Positions 27,392-36,982 of a DNA stretch of 64,000 nucleotides are shown piece after piece (position 1 is the first letter of the stretch; every line of letters starts with the position of its first letter). The notes below the pieces were generated by a model, which saw nothing but the letters and a program-made list of their open reading frames with translations, searched no databases and was not told where the DNA came from. The stretch is taken from the NCBI RefSeq assembly GCF_049933045.1, contig NZ_CP187926.1, positions 2,294,001-2,358,000 of the forward strand, written 5' to 3'. This stretch comes from Pseudocolwellia sp049933045. Its GTDB lineage: Bacteria > Pseudomonadota > Gammaproteobacteria > Enterobacterales > Alteromonadaceae. The translations under genes and the position numbers were made by a program.

Positions 27392-28667
27392 CCCTTTATT
27401 AGTTGGCAGTCGTCATCCCAAAGTCATAATGTTAGTGGATAATGGTGACGATACCGCAGGCGCAGCTAACATTTTAGCTAATCACATAGACGAATATAGA
27501 ACAATATTCTTAGATGAAAATACCACTGAGTATATTCATCAAACGGCACCTGCTGTTATATTATTTGCACTATCAAGTATAGAGAAGTGTGTCGAATATT
27601 ATAAATTTTTAGTCGAAGAATCCGAATTAGAACACATACATTACAGTGTATTACTTTGTAATAATAAAGAGTCATCTCTTGCGTTTAGATGCTGTATGAA
27701 AGGTCTTTTTGATAATTATTTTGTATTTCAACCGCTCTATGAACGTTTAAGATTATTGATGATAGTGCAAAGTGGACTTACCGAAACACAAGCTGACAGT
27801 AAAATTCAAACCGATAGTGAAGAGCTTAGTGAGAAAATTGATGAAGAACTTTCTGCATTAATTGATGAAGGCAGTAAATGTAAACAGAACTTATTGAAAA
27901 AAATATCACAAAGTCGCGAAGATATCTCAAAAGTTCCAACATCAGATTTAATAAAAGATATTAATGACTTAGATTCTCCACAGGAGTTGTTAAATAGTAT
28001 TAACCAAGACCATGTTCATCCTTTATTACATTTATTAGAAAAAGATATACGCTCAAGCCTCGACAATATAATTACACAATTATTATCGCAACAAGGCAGT
28101 ATTAAAGAAGCTCTTCCCGTAAAAAAACAGAAAAGCAAAGGACTGATCACACATGTCCCATCCATTAAAAAAAGAAATAATGATTTAGAAACAACGTCCA
28201 ATGACCTTATAGATGATGAACTAATTAATGAAAAACTAGCAGAAAACCCAAAAGTTCCCCCTGAAGATAATAATACGTTACCTCACTCAATTTTAGTTGT
28301 TGAAGACAATAAACTATATCGAGACATGATATCGAATGTACTTACGAAAGAAAATTATCAAGTAGATGAAGCAGAAGATGGCCTTTGTGCATTAAATAAA
28401 ATAAAAGAAAATCGTTATGATTTAATTCTTATGGATTTATTTATGCCTAATTTGGATGGTTTAAATGCCACTAAAAAGATACGCCAGCTATCTAAAGGCA
28501 TAGATACTCCTGTTATAGCTCTAACGGGTAATAAGAATAAAGAACTTGTTAAGAAGTGGGCTAATTATGGGCTTAAAGGATATATTATAAAACCTTCCAC
28601 AAAAGCAGAGATTTTGTCTGTAGTAAAGAAAAACGTGGGACTTTCTCAAGAGCATATTGACGCCTAA
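27381..28667 (+). CDS. Response regulator with a C-terminal receiver and an unusual N-terminus
   Basis: The C-terminal ~120 residues (428 in total) form a canonical receiver: ILVVEDN, the acceptor Asp352 in LILMDLFMPNLDG, Thr in ALTGNK, Lys in IIKPS. The N-terminal ~130 residues (KVIMLVDNGDD, then VILFALSSIEK) look like a receiver fold that has lost its acceptor Asp. The middle ~150 residues are polar and probably a linker. No DNA-binding or enzymatic output domain is visible, so output may be by protein contact. It follows the Hpt gene with an 11-base overlap. Confidence 0.85.
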   Translation: MKPNPLLVGSRHPKVIMLVDNGDDTAGAANILANHIDEYRTIFLDENTTEYIHQTAPAVILFALSSIEKCVEYYKFLVEESELEHIHYSVLLCNNKESSLAFRCCMKGLFDNYFVFQPLYERLRLLMIVQSGLTETQADSKIQTDSEELSEKIDEELSALIDEGSKCKQNLLKKISQSREDISKVPTSDLIKDINDLDSPQELLNSINQDHVHPLLHLLEKDIRSSLDNIITQLLSQQGSIKEALPVKKQKSKGLITHVPSIKKRNNDLETTSNDLIDDELINEKLAENPKVPPEDNNTLPHSILVVEDNKLYRDMISNVLTKENYQVDEAEDGLCALNKIKENRYDLILMDLFMPNLDGLNATKKIRQLSKGIDTPVIALTGNKNKELVKKWANYGLKGYIIKPSTKAEILSVVKKNVGLSQEHIDA

Positions 28668-28700
28668 AACGTCTAGTAAACAATAAATACCACCGTCAGT

Positions 28701-28738
28701 AGTCGTTTGATTATTTAGTACTAATTAATCAAACGACT
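28701..28738. terminator. Hairpin between convergent signalling genes
   Basis: A perfect 13-bp stem AGTCGTTTGATTA/TAATCAAACGACT with a 12-base loop, between the response regulator and the convergent sensor gene. The T tract is weak, so termination efficiency is uncertain. Confidence 0.6.
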
Positions 28739-28792
28739 CTATCCTTACTACCTAACTACATCCCCTTCCCTCAACAAAAGTAAAGTACAGGC

Positions 28793-31486
28793 TTATCTAA
28801 AATGGTTAAGAATGAGTGTTCTTAAGTTTTCAGTGGTAATTGGGAGCACAACGTAGGCTGTAAATTTATGGTTAACTAATGAAAGTACATTATCTTCAAT
28901 CGTATCATTAAATAAAGCAAGTGTGTCTAAAGTAGAAAACTGTCCTTTTAATGGCGAAGGAATTGCTTTTATATCCATTCCACTTTCAGAGCAATCAAAA
29001 ATAACTAAATGATATTTTTTGAGTAATAAGCTTTCTTCAATCTTATCAACATCAGAAATAACATCCACATAATGTTTTAAAGATAAAAGTTGCCTATACA
29101 TGTTTTTATTTTGTTTACTAGGACCTTCAACAAACAAAATACGTTTAACATCTAGAACCGAAATATTCTCAATTGATGGTACATTAAAACGCCCTATTCC
29201 TAACTCTTGCTCTTGAGATATTTTAACCTTAACAGAGGCATGTAGCATCAGTTCACCAGATGGTAATCGAGCAAGATTAATGTTGCCGCCTAGTTTATTG
29301 CATAATTCTCTAGCCATCTCCATTCTTAAGTTAAACTTTCCACCTTCTATAGGTGCTTTGGATTCCAGATCGTTTTGTGTAATCAACTGGTTAGTTTTTA
29401 ATACATGCAATACGAACACTATCGTTGCACTATTGTGATGATGAAAATGGACCTTTACAGACACACAAATATTTTGACTCTCTAGTATTTCTTGCGCATT
29501 TTCAGTACAAGCGATGAAAACTTGCTGTAAGCGTAACTCGTCTGATTCAATAAACTGAGGAACATCTTCTTGGATCATGAACTTGGTATCTTTAGTTTGC
29601 GCTTCAACCACTTCTTCCATTCTTCGAAGAAAAAGAATGAAATCGAATGATTGAGTGTTAAGTGTTAACCGACCAGACTCAATACTCGACAGTTCATTTA
29701 ACGTATCAACTAACTGTTCTAAATTAAGCGCAGCGCTAGAAATGCTAGCAATGTAAGCTTTTTCTTTTTTGGCTAAGTCGTTTTGAGGGAAAATTTCTAC
29801 TAAGCGCTTAATAACACTTAATGGAGTACGTAATTCAACACTTAACGATTGCAAGAAGCCTGTTTTTGCTTGGTTTTCATTATCTGATTTTTCTTTCGAT
29901 ATAATCAACTCACGTGTTTTTTGGGTAACGCGACTACTTAATTCTGTCGAATAGGCCGCCATCATTAAAATAAGTAACTGAAAAACAATACCTCCTAAGG
30001 TGCCACCTAATAAAGTTGCCCAGGTTTGCCAAGATTTATATTGTAAAACCCAAGTATCTTTCTCAGAAAGTTCATAAACCCATTCACGAGAAAATACATC
30101 TATAGTTTTTTTACTTGATAATCTATCAGGTGAATCTAAGTGACTCCCAATTATAGTAAATTCACTTCCTTTATGAACATCAGATACCATCAAGTTAATA
30201 TCTTTCTCATCCGCATAGTTCATCATATTTTGAAAGAATGTTGAAACCCTCACAACAGCAATAACGACACCTGAAACAGGCAAACTCCCCTGTTGTTTAT
30301 ATTGGCCAAATAATGGTTTTAAATTATGATTAAAAACGGGTAAGGCAATTAAAATTACAGGGTTAGAAAAATCACCTTCAACCATATTTATGGGTAAGGT
30401 TGCGGATACTCTTCCTGTTGTGATGGCTTCTTTAATCGCTTTCTTTTTATCTATATGATCAAATAAATCCACACCTAATATTTGTTCGTTTTGATAACGA
30501 GGAAAAACATATTGGACGGGTAAATATAGATCTAACGTTCCTGATTTTATGTTATTTCCCATAATCGTTTGCTGGCTAATCACATAATGTATATCTAAAA
30601 CCTCAGACATATATCTTTCATAAGTACTTCTATGGATATCTTCTACAAAAGGGGCCCATTCAAACGATTCAATCTTTGATCGTTCGTTAAGTATGTAGGC
30701 TGAAAACTCATAAAATGATTCAACATTAACTAAGCGGCTGGCTTCAAAATAGGCTTTCAATGAATTTAACTGTTGTTCTATTTGTTGTAATTCTTGCTCT
30801 AACTTAAGTTCAATAGTTGACTGAACTTTAAAAAAATCATCGTTACGATAATGTTCATTTTGATCTTGTCCTATCTTAAAAAGTAAAGCGATTGAAATTC
30901 CACCTAAAACAGAAGATATGATAACAAATAGCTGTTTACCTTTATTAAAGCTCTGATCTGAATTTACAAATAATAAAAGCGGAATACCAAAAATTGAAAT
31001 TAATACACTTAAAGACCATGTTTGACAAAAAACATAAAACAAGTTGATATCAAATGATTTAGCAGAAAGTATCATGATTAATACTGATGCAGAAGCTGAA
31101 ATTACAGAGGCTAACGGGCCTACTTTATAGATGAAAGATGATAGTTTTTTACGGCTATTTAACCACTGTCCGTGAGATATTAACTTTTCGGTTAATTTTT
31201 TTGCCCAAATACCTTGCGCGCAAAAGGCTAGAGTAAAAAGGATAAATATAGATAACTCTAAGCCAGCTGAAAAATAATAATTTAAAAGCGAATTTAACGT
31301 AATACTGCCTAAAACAAGCGGAAAAACTTGACGTTTCCCCCATAAAATAATTACTGCACTTGAAATACCCGCTGAAACACCTAATAAAAGAAGAATAGAT
31401 AAAGGTTCAAATAACAAAGCAGTTAATAGGCATACCGTTAAATACAAAATAAAAGTAAACAATGGCTGATAGATTTGTTTTTTCAT
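28793..31486 (-). CDS. Membrane CHASE sensor protein with degenerate kinase and receiver domains (pseudokinase)
   Basis: 897 residues. The N-terminal ~200 are hydrophobic with about seven to eight helices (MASE1-like). A periplasmic CHASE-type sensor follows (ESFEWAPFVEDIHRSTYERY; later GDFSNPVILIALPVF), then another helix near residue 490. The dimerisation motif reads QSLSVELRTPLSVIK: the phospho-acceptor His is replaced by Val550. The ATP-binding domain has TENAQEI in the N box but no recognisable DxGxG or GxGxG boxes. The last ~120 residues look like a receiver (ILFVEGP, VIFDCSESG), but the switch Lys region reads VVLPIT. It keeps the hybrid-kinase layout but probably has no kinase activity. 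Convergent with the hybrid kinase operon. Confidence 0.85.
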   Translation of the reverse strand: MKKQIYQPLFTFILYLTVCLLTALLFEPLSILLLLGVSAGISSAVIILWGKRQVFPLVLGSITLNSLLNYYFSAGLELSIFILFTLAFCAQGIWAKKLTEKLISHGQWLNSRKKLSSFIYKVGPLASVISASASVLIMILSAKSFDINLFYVFCQTWSLSVLISIFGIPLLLFVNSDQSFNKGKQLFVIISSVLGGISIALLFKIGQDQNEHYRNDDFFKVQSTIELKLEQELQQIEQQLNSLKAYFEASRLVNVESFYEFSAYILNERSKIESFEWAPFVEDIHRSTYERYMSEVLDIHYVISQQTIMGNNIKSGTLDLYLPVQYVFPRYQNEQILGVDLFDHIDKKKAIKEAITTGRVSATLPINMVEGDFSNPVILIALPVFNHNLKPLFGQYKQQGSLPVSGVVIAVVRVSTFFQNMMNYADEKDINLMVSDVHKGSEFTIIGSHLDSPDRLSSKKTIDVFSREWVYELSEKDTWVLQYKSWQTWATLLGGTLGGIVFQLLILMMAAYSTELSSRVTQKTRELIISKEKSDNENQAKTGFLQSLSVELRTPLSVIKRLVEIFPQNDLAKKEKAYIASISSAALNLEQLVDTLNELSSIESGRLTLNTQSFDFILFLRRMEEVVEAQTKDTKFMIQEDVPQFIESDELRLQQVFIACTENAQEILESQNICVSVKVHFHHHNSATIVFVLHVLKTNQLITQNDLESKAPIEGGKFNLRMEMARELCNKLGGNINLARLPSGELMLHASVKVKISQEQELGIGRFNVPSIENISVLDVKRILFVEGPSKQNKNMYRQLLSLKHYVDVISDVDKIEESLLLKKYHLVIFDCSESGMDIKAIPSPLKGQFSTLDTLALFNDTIEDNVLSLVNHKFTAYVVLPITTENLRTLILNHFR

Positions 31487-31696
31487 AAAAAAGGTAATTA
31501 GCTAAAAAATATGAGGATAATGGTTCAATATACTGATGATCACCTTAAATTTATAGGTGTTTTTGAATTACATTTACAGTCAATATGAAACATAACAAAT
31601 AAAGTATAACAAATAGCAGAATAACATTTGCAGTTATGGGTACGTTCAGGTGAGAATAAGCCTATTTAAATTCTATCATTTTTAAGCGGAGTAATT

Positions 31697-33676
31697 ATGA
31701 CATCTCGTCAAGATCTAGCTAATGCAATACGTGTATTAAGTATGGACGCTGTTCAAAAAGCAAAATCAGGTCATCCAGGTGCCCCTATGGGAATGGCTGA
31801 TATAGCTGAAGTTTTATGGCGTGATTTTTTAAATCATAATCCATCAGATCCACAATGGGTAAACCGAGATCGCTTCGTTTTATCTAACGGTCATGGTTCT
31901 ATGCTTATTTATTCACTATTGCATTTAACCGGTTATGACGTATCAAGAGATGATTTAAAAAACTTCCGTCAATTACATTCTAAAACACCGGGTCATCCTG
32001 AATATGGATATACACCGGGTGTTGAAACAACAACAGGACCATTAGGTGCTGGCTTATCAAATGCTGTAGGTATGGCAATTGCAGAGAAAACCTTAGCGGC
32101 GCAATTTAACCGTGAAGGCCATGATATTGTTGACCACTTTACTTACTGTTTCTTAGGTGACGGTTGTTTAATGGAAGGTATTTCTCATGAAGTATCTTCA
32201 TTAGCAGGAACATTAGGCTTAGGTAAGTTAATTGCTTTTTGGGATGACAATGGCATTTCAATCGATGGTAAAGTTGAAGGTTGGTTTACAGATAACACTC
32301 CTGCAAGATTTGAATCTTACGGCTGGCATGTTATCAGTGTAGATGGTCACAACCCTGAAGAGATTTCTGCAGCTATTACAGCGGCTAAAGCAGTAACCGA
32401 TAAGCCAACAATGATTTGTTGTGAAACAATTATTGGTTTTGGTTCACCAAACAAGTCAGGTACACACGACTGTCACGGTGCTCCTCTAGGTGATGAAGAA
32501 ATTGCAGCAACACGTGAATTTTTAAACTGGCCACATGCACCATTTGAAATTCCAGACGATATCGTTGCACAGTGGAACCAACAAGAACAAGGTAAAACTA
32601 AGCAATTACAATGGAATGATACTTTCTCTGCATACCAAGCTGCTTACCCAGAACTTGCTACTGAATATGAAAGACGTGTAATTAAAGGCGACTTACCTGC
32701 TGAGTTTGAACAAAAAGCTAATGAATACATTGCACAATGCCAAGACAAAGCTGAAAACATAGCGTCTCGTAAAGCATCGCAAAACTCTATTGAAGCTTTT
32801 GGTCATATTTTACCTGAGTTATTAGGTGGTTCTGCCGATTTAGCAGGTTCTAACTTAACCTTATGGTCGGGCTCAAAAGGCATTCAAGAAGATGCTGCTG
32901 GTAACTACATATTCTACGGTGTACGTGAATTTGGTATGAGCGGTATTATGAACGGTATTTCGTTACACGGTGGTTTTATTAACTACGGTGCAACGTTCAT
33001 GATGTTTATGGAATATGCTAGAAACGCTGTACGTATGTCTGCACTTATGGGTATTCAAAACATTTTTGTGTATACCCATGACTCTATTGGTCAAGGTGAA
33101 GATGGCCCAACGCATCAACCTGTTGAACAATTAGCTAACTTACGTAATACACCAAATATGGTGACATGGCGTCCAGCTGATGCAACTGAATCTGCAGTAG
33201 CATGGAAAAATGCTATTCAACGCCAAAAGGCTCCAACGTCTTTAATATTCTCGCGTCAAGGCTTACCTGCTCAATCAAGAACTACAGAGCAAGTAAGTAA
33301 CATAGCTAAAGGTGCTTACATTTTAAAAGATAGTGTAGGAACTCCAGAAGTTATCTTAATCGCGACAGGTTCTGAAATTGCAATTGCAATGCAAGCAGCT
33401 GAGCAATTAGGTGATAGCGTTCGTGTTGTATCTATGCCATCTACTAGCATTTTTGATGAGCAAGACGCTGCATATAAAGAATTAGTTTTACCTGCAAGTG
33501 TTGTTAAACGTGTTTCAATTGAAGCAGCTCATACTGACTTCTGGTACAAGTATGTTGGTTTCTCTGGAAAAATCATCGGTATGACAACATTCGGTGAATC
33601 AGCTCCTGGCAATGTATTATTAGAACACTTTGGTTTCACAGTAGACAATATTGTTGAAACAGTTAAAAGTCTTTAA
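31697..33676 (+). CDS. tkt: Transketolase
   Basis: ThDP-dependent transfer of two-carbon units in the pentose phosphate pathway. The 659 residues are of normal size. The ThDP motif appears as GDGCLMEGISHEVSSLAG with DDNGISIDG. The C-terminal half has TGSEIAIAMQAAEQLG and SIEAAHTDFWYKYVG. A Shine-Dalgarno (GGAG) sits eight bases before the ATG. It is followed by a terminator and then epd and pgk; all three genes act in sugar phosphate metabolism. Confidence 0.97.
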   Translation: MTSRQDLANAIRVLSMDAVQKAKSGHPGAPMGMADIAEVLWRDFLNHNPSDPQWVNRDRFVLSNGHGSMLIYSLLHLTGYDVSRDDLKNFRQLHSKTPGHPEYGYTPGVETTTGPLGAGLSNAVGMAIAEKTLAAQFNREGHDIVDHFTYCFLGDGCLMEGISHEVSSLAGTLGLGKLIAFWDDNGISIDGKVEGWFTDNTPARFESYGWHVISVDGHNPEEISAAITAAKAVTDKPTMICCETIIGFGSPNKSGTHDCHGAPLGDEEIAATREFLNWPHAPFEIPDDIVAQWNQQEQGKTKQLQWNDTFSAYQAAYPELATEYERRVIKGDLPAEFEQKANEYIAQCQDKAENIASRKASQNSIEAFGHILPELLGGSADLAGSNLTLWSGSKGIQEDAAGNYIFYGVREFGMSGIMNGISLHGGFINYGATFMMFMEYARNAVRMSALMGIQNIFVYTHDSIGQGEDGPTHQPVEQLANLRNTPNMVTWRPADATESAVAWKNAIQRQKAPTSLIFSRQGLPAQSRTTEQVSNIAKGAYILKDSVGTPEVILIATGSEIAIAMQAAEQLGDSVRVVSMPSTSIFDEQDAAYKELVLPASVVKRVSIEAAHTDFWYKYVGFSGKIIGMTTFGESAPGNVLLEHFGFTVDNIVETVKSL

Positions 33677-33692
33677 TTTTTAAGCCTTAAAC

Positions 33693-33721
33693 AAAAGAAC
33701 CTGTTATGCAGGTTCTTTTTT
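33693..33721 (+). terminator. Terminator after tkt
   Basis: Stem GAACCTG/CAGGTTC with a 5-base loop, followed by seven T. It lies 20 bases after the tkt stop and ends just before the epd start. Confidence 0.9.
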
Positions 33722-33735
33722 ATTTTGTAGTTAAT

Positions 33736-34761
33736 ATGCCTATAAATATCGCCATAAATGGTTTTGGAAGAATTGGTCGCAACGTTGCTCGAGCTTTATT
33801 CGAAAGTAACAGATCAGATGAATTTAATTTAGTCGCCATTAATGAGATAGCAACCCCAGAAGGTATTGCTCACTTATTAAAATACGACACAACTCACGGG
33901 CGCTTCCCTTTTCCTGTAGAGCTTCACAATAATCAACTATTGATCAACGGTAAACTCACCCATTTATCTCACGAAAAGCAACTATCTAATCTCCCTTGGG
34001 CTAAACACCAAGTAGATATAGTGCTTGAATGTACGGGCAAGTTTGACCAATACGATCAAGGTGAGCAGCACTTAAAACAAGGTGCTAAAAAAGTATTATA
34101 TTCACACCCTGCTTCAAGTGATGCGGAAGTTGATGCGACTATTATTTATGGTGTTAATCATCATATTTTATCTAAAGAGCACAACATCGTTTCCAACGGT
34201 TCTTGCACAACTAACTGTGTAGTACCTGTTATTAATGCTATTGATGATGCCTTCGGTGTTGAAAGTGGCACCATAACCACTATTCATTCTTCAATGCATG
34301 ATCAACAAGTTATTGATGCTTATCATCCTGACTTGAGAAGATCGAGAGCCGCAAGCCACTCTATTATTCCTGTAGATACTAAACTTGCTATCGGTATTGA
34401 ACGTATACTACCTAAGTTTTCAGGACGTTTTGAAGCCATTGCCGTACGTGTACCCACCTTAAACGTAACCGCTATGGATTTAAGCTTAACGGTATCTAAA
34501 GATGTAGATATAAAAGCCATTAATCAAGCAATACAAAACAGTCAAAACAATGGATTACAAGGTATTTTAGGTTATACCGAAGAACCTTTAGTTTCTGTTG
34601 ATTTTAATCATGATCCTCATTCATGTATCGTCGACGGAAATCAAACACGAGTCAGTCACAAACGCCTTGTTAAACTATTAATATGGTGTGACAACGAATG
34701 GGGTTTTGCTAACAGAATGTTAGACACCGCTAAAGTGATGGCAGACACATTAAACAAATAA
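33736..34761 (+). CDS. epd: Erythrose-4-phosphate dehydrogenase (GAPDH family)
   Basis: NAD-dependent oxidation of erythrose-4-phosphate to 4-phosphoerythronate in pyridoxal-phosphate synthesis; GapA-type activity is possible. The start is taken at the ATG at 33736 (MPINIAINGFGRIGRNVARA); the longer frame begins within the tkt terminator. The catalytic Cys lies in SNGSCTTNCVVPVI, and the His in TTIHSSMHDQQVIDA; the segment DLRRSRAASHSIIPVDTKLA is typical of Epd. 341 residues. It precedes pgk by 36 bases, the classic epd-pgk pair. Confidence 0.92.
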   Translation: MPINIAINGFGRIGRNVARALFESNRSDEFNLVAINEIATPEGIAHLLKYDTTHGRFPFPVELHNNQLLINGKLTHLSHEKQLSNLPWAKHQVDIVLECTGKFDQYDQGEQHLKQGAKKVLYSHPASSDAEVDATIIYGVNHHILSKEHNIVSNGSCTTNCVVPVINAIDDAFGVESGTITTIHSSMHDQQVIDAYHPDLRRSRAASHSIIPVDTKLAIGIERILPKFSGRFEAIAVRVPTLNVTAMDLSLTVSKDVDIKAINQAIQNSQNNGLQGILGYTEEPLVSVDFNHDPHSCIVDGNQTRVSHKRLVKLLIWCDNEWGFANRMLDTAKVMADTLNK

Positions 34762-34797
34762 CAGTAAAATTTATTTATAAAATTATAAGGATCCAAA

Positions 34798-35970
34798 ATG
34801 TCTATTATTAAAATGGCAGATCTAGATTTATCACAAAAACGTGTACTTATCAGAGAAGACTTGAATGTACCTGTTCAAGACGGAAAAATCACATCAGATG
34901 CACGTTTAAGAGCGGCATTACCTACATTAAAACTTGCTTTAGAAGCTGGTGCTAAAGTGATGGTAATGTCTCATTTAGGTCGCCCGACTGAAGGCGAAGC
35001 CAATGATGAACTTTCACTACAACCTGTTGTTGATTATTTGGCAGCAGCATTAAACTTCCCTGTAAGACTAGAAAAAGATTACCTAAACGGTGTTGAATCT
35101 ATTGCTGGTGAGCTTGTTGTATTTGAAAACATTCGTTTTAACATTGGTGAAAAAGCTAATGATGAAGCTTTATCTAAAAAACTTGCAGCATTATGTGACG
35201 TTTTTGTAATGGATGCTTTTGGTACGGCTCATCGTGCACACGCTTCTACACATGGTGTTGCTAAATTTGCACCTATCGCGGCTTCTGGTCCTTTATTATC
35301 GGCTGAATTAGAAGCATTAGGTAAAGCACTTGATAACCCTGCTCGTCCATTAGTTGCTGTAGTAGGTGGTTCAAAGGTTTCTACTAAATTAACGGTTTTA
35401 GATGCTTTATCTAAAATTGCTGACGTACTTATCGTTGGTGGTGGTATCTCAAATACTTTCGTTGCAGCAGCTGGAAACGAAGTAGGTAACTCTTTATACG
35501 AAAAAGATTTGATCCCTGAAGCTCAACGTTTATGTAAAGAAACTGAAGTTATCTTTGCTGAAGATGTAACAACCACTAAAGTAGGTTTTAGCGACTGGTC
35601 TCATGATGCAGTAACTGAAATCAAAGAACTTTCAGAAATTAGTAGCGATGACGATATTATCGATTACGGACCTAGATCTGCAGCAAAAGCCGCTGATATC
35701 TTAAAAAATGCTAAAACAATTCTTTGGAATGGCCCATGTGGTGTATTTGAATTTGATGCATTTGCTAAAGGTACTGAAGTTACAGCACGTGCTATTGCAG
35801 AAAGTGAAGCTTTCTCAATTGCTGGTGGCGGAGATACATTAGCTGCTATTGATAAGTTTGATTTAGCTGACAAAGTTTCATATATCTCAACAGGCGGCGG
35901 CGCATTTTTAGAATTTGTTGAAGGTAAAGTATTACCTGCAGTAGAGATACTAGAACAGCGCGGAAAGTAA
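34798..35970 (+). CDS. pgk: Phosphoglycerate kinase
   Basis: Reversible phosphate transfer between 1,3-bisphosphoglycerate and ADP. The 390-residue protein has the N-terminal RVLIREDLNVPVQDGKITSD, VMVMSHLGRPTEG, the hinge and nucleotide region VAVVGGSKVSTKL, NGPCGVFE and the GGGDT loop. A good Shine-Dalgarno (AAGGA) precedes the ATG. In many gammaproteobacteria fbaA follows; here a terminator and a MITE follow. Confidence 0.97.
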   Translation: MSIIKMADLDLSQKRVLIREDLNVPVQDGKITSDARLRAALPTLKLALEAGAKVMVMSHLGRPTEGEANDELSLQPVVDYLAAALNFPVRLEKDYLNGVESIAGELVVFENIRFNIGEKANDEALSKKLAALCDVFVMDAFGTAHRAHASTHGVAKFAPIAASGPLLSAELEALGKALDNPARPLVAVVGGSKVSTKLTVLDALSKIADVLIVGGGISNTFVAAAGNEVGNSLYEKDLIPEAQRLCKETEVIFAEDVTTTKVGFSDWSHDAVTEIKELSEISSDDDIIDYGPRSAAKAADILKNAKTILWNGPCGVFEFDAFAKGTEVTARAIAESEAFSIAGGGDTLAAIDKFDLADKVSYISTGGGAFLEFVEGKVLPAVEILEQRGK

Positions 35971-35996
35971 TCTCCTAACTAAGTCGCACACATGAC

Positions 35997-36040
35997 AAAG
36001 GTATTTAATCGTTAATATAGTACGGTTAAGTACCTTTTTT
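35997..36040 (+). terminator. Terminator after pgk
   Basis: An imperfect stem (AAAGGTATTTAATCGT pairing with ACGGTTAAGTACCTTT) followed by a T run, 27 bases after the pgk stop. Confidence 0.7.
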
Positions 36041-36115
36041 ATATCTCCTAATCGTTATAGATACGCATTTATAATTTGAATACCAATACTATTCATTAAA
36101 ACTTCCATACTACTT

Positions 36116-36602
36116 ATACCAAACGGATTAATTTATTGAGCAACTTAGAACTACATTAGCAATGCTTAGAACAAGCAAAATTGAAGTCAACAACCCCGTA
36201 GCAAGCTTTCTCGTAACCTCGAACCTGCTTCGCAGGAAGGGGTATGTTTAATTAGTCGAAAAACGAAACCCTACGCAGCAAGCTGCGGGGAATTAAACCC
36301 ATAGAGATTAAACATAGTTATTCTATATTTTTTTAATTTTGTGATGTTATCAGTTTGCTAATGAGCTCCCGAAGGGCGAGAATTTAAAGGCTTATATGCC
36401 GCGTTATTGATTTTGACAAGGTTCCTACATGGATGTAGGACATTAGGGTAACGCAGGAGCAGTTACCGAGAATAACCATTCTCTTCAATCAATGCCTCGC
36501 CTACATGGATGTAGGTGCTTAGGTTCAGTCTGGAACTATGAACCTGTGCCTCTAAGCCTTTAAATTCTCGCTAAGTGAGCAATAAATTAATCCGTTTGGT
36601 AT
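36116..36602. repeat. Mosaic MITE-like repeat (487 bp) with terminal inverted repeats
   Basis: The ends are ATACCAAACGGATTAATTTA and its inverse. The backbone matches the MITE at 188-1009, reversed. Relative to that copy it contains three additional blocks: about 50 bp and 48 bp, each holding the hairpin CCTACAT-GG-ATGTAGG (36424-36439 and 36500-36515), and about 120 bp with hairpins CGCAGC-AA-GCTGCG and CCTGC/GCAGG. No coding capacity. Confidence 0.85.
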
Positions 36603-36982
36603 TAAACATGCTAAAAAACTAAAAGCTTTCACACCACCACATAATTATCTCCTTTTAAACGAGTATTCCTCGTCATAGTTTAAGTAAATAAATACATTAA
36701 TCCTTACAGTAATAAACTGACTTTATATTTTAAAATAGCAAATAACCTTAATATTTAAAGGGATATAAATGGTTATATTATTTTAAATTCATCTTCTAAA
36801 TTGTTATAAAAACATACTATACAAATTATTTTCTTGATATTCAATGTAACTACAGCCCAATAGAAACGATAAAATTAACAAAAAATTAACATTTTTTCAC
36901 AACTTTCCTTTTTATAATAAAAAACATCATATATAATCAATTTGTTTCAAAATATTACCTACTTAAAATAAAGGATAACAAC
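36603..36982 (+). promoter_or_regulatory. Upstream region of mscS
   Basis: 380 very AT-rich bases. A possible -10 (TATAAT) lies at about 36930-36940, within a stretch reading CATATATAATC, but no paired -35 is convincing. No gene seen. Confidence 0.35.

Noticed and set aside
33706..33735. Upstream extension of epd by ten codons
   Set aside because: It would start within the tkt terminator hairpin and lacks family likeness; the ATG at 33736 fits the family start.
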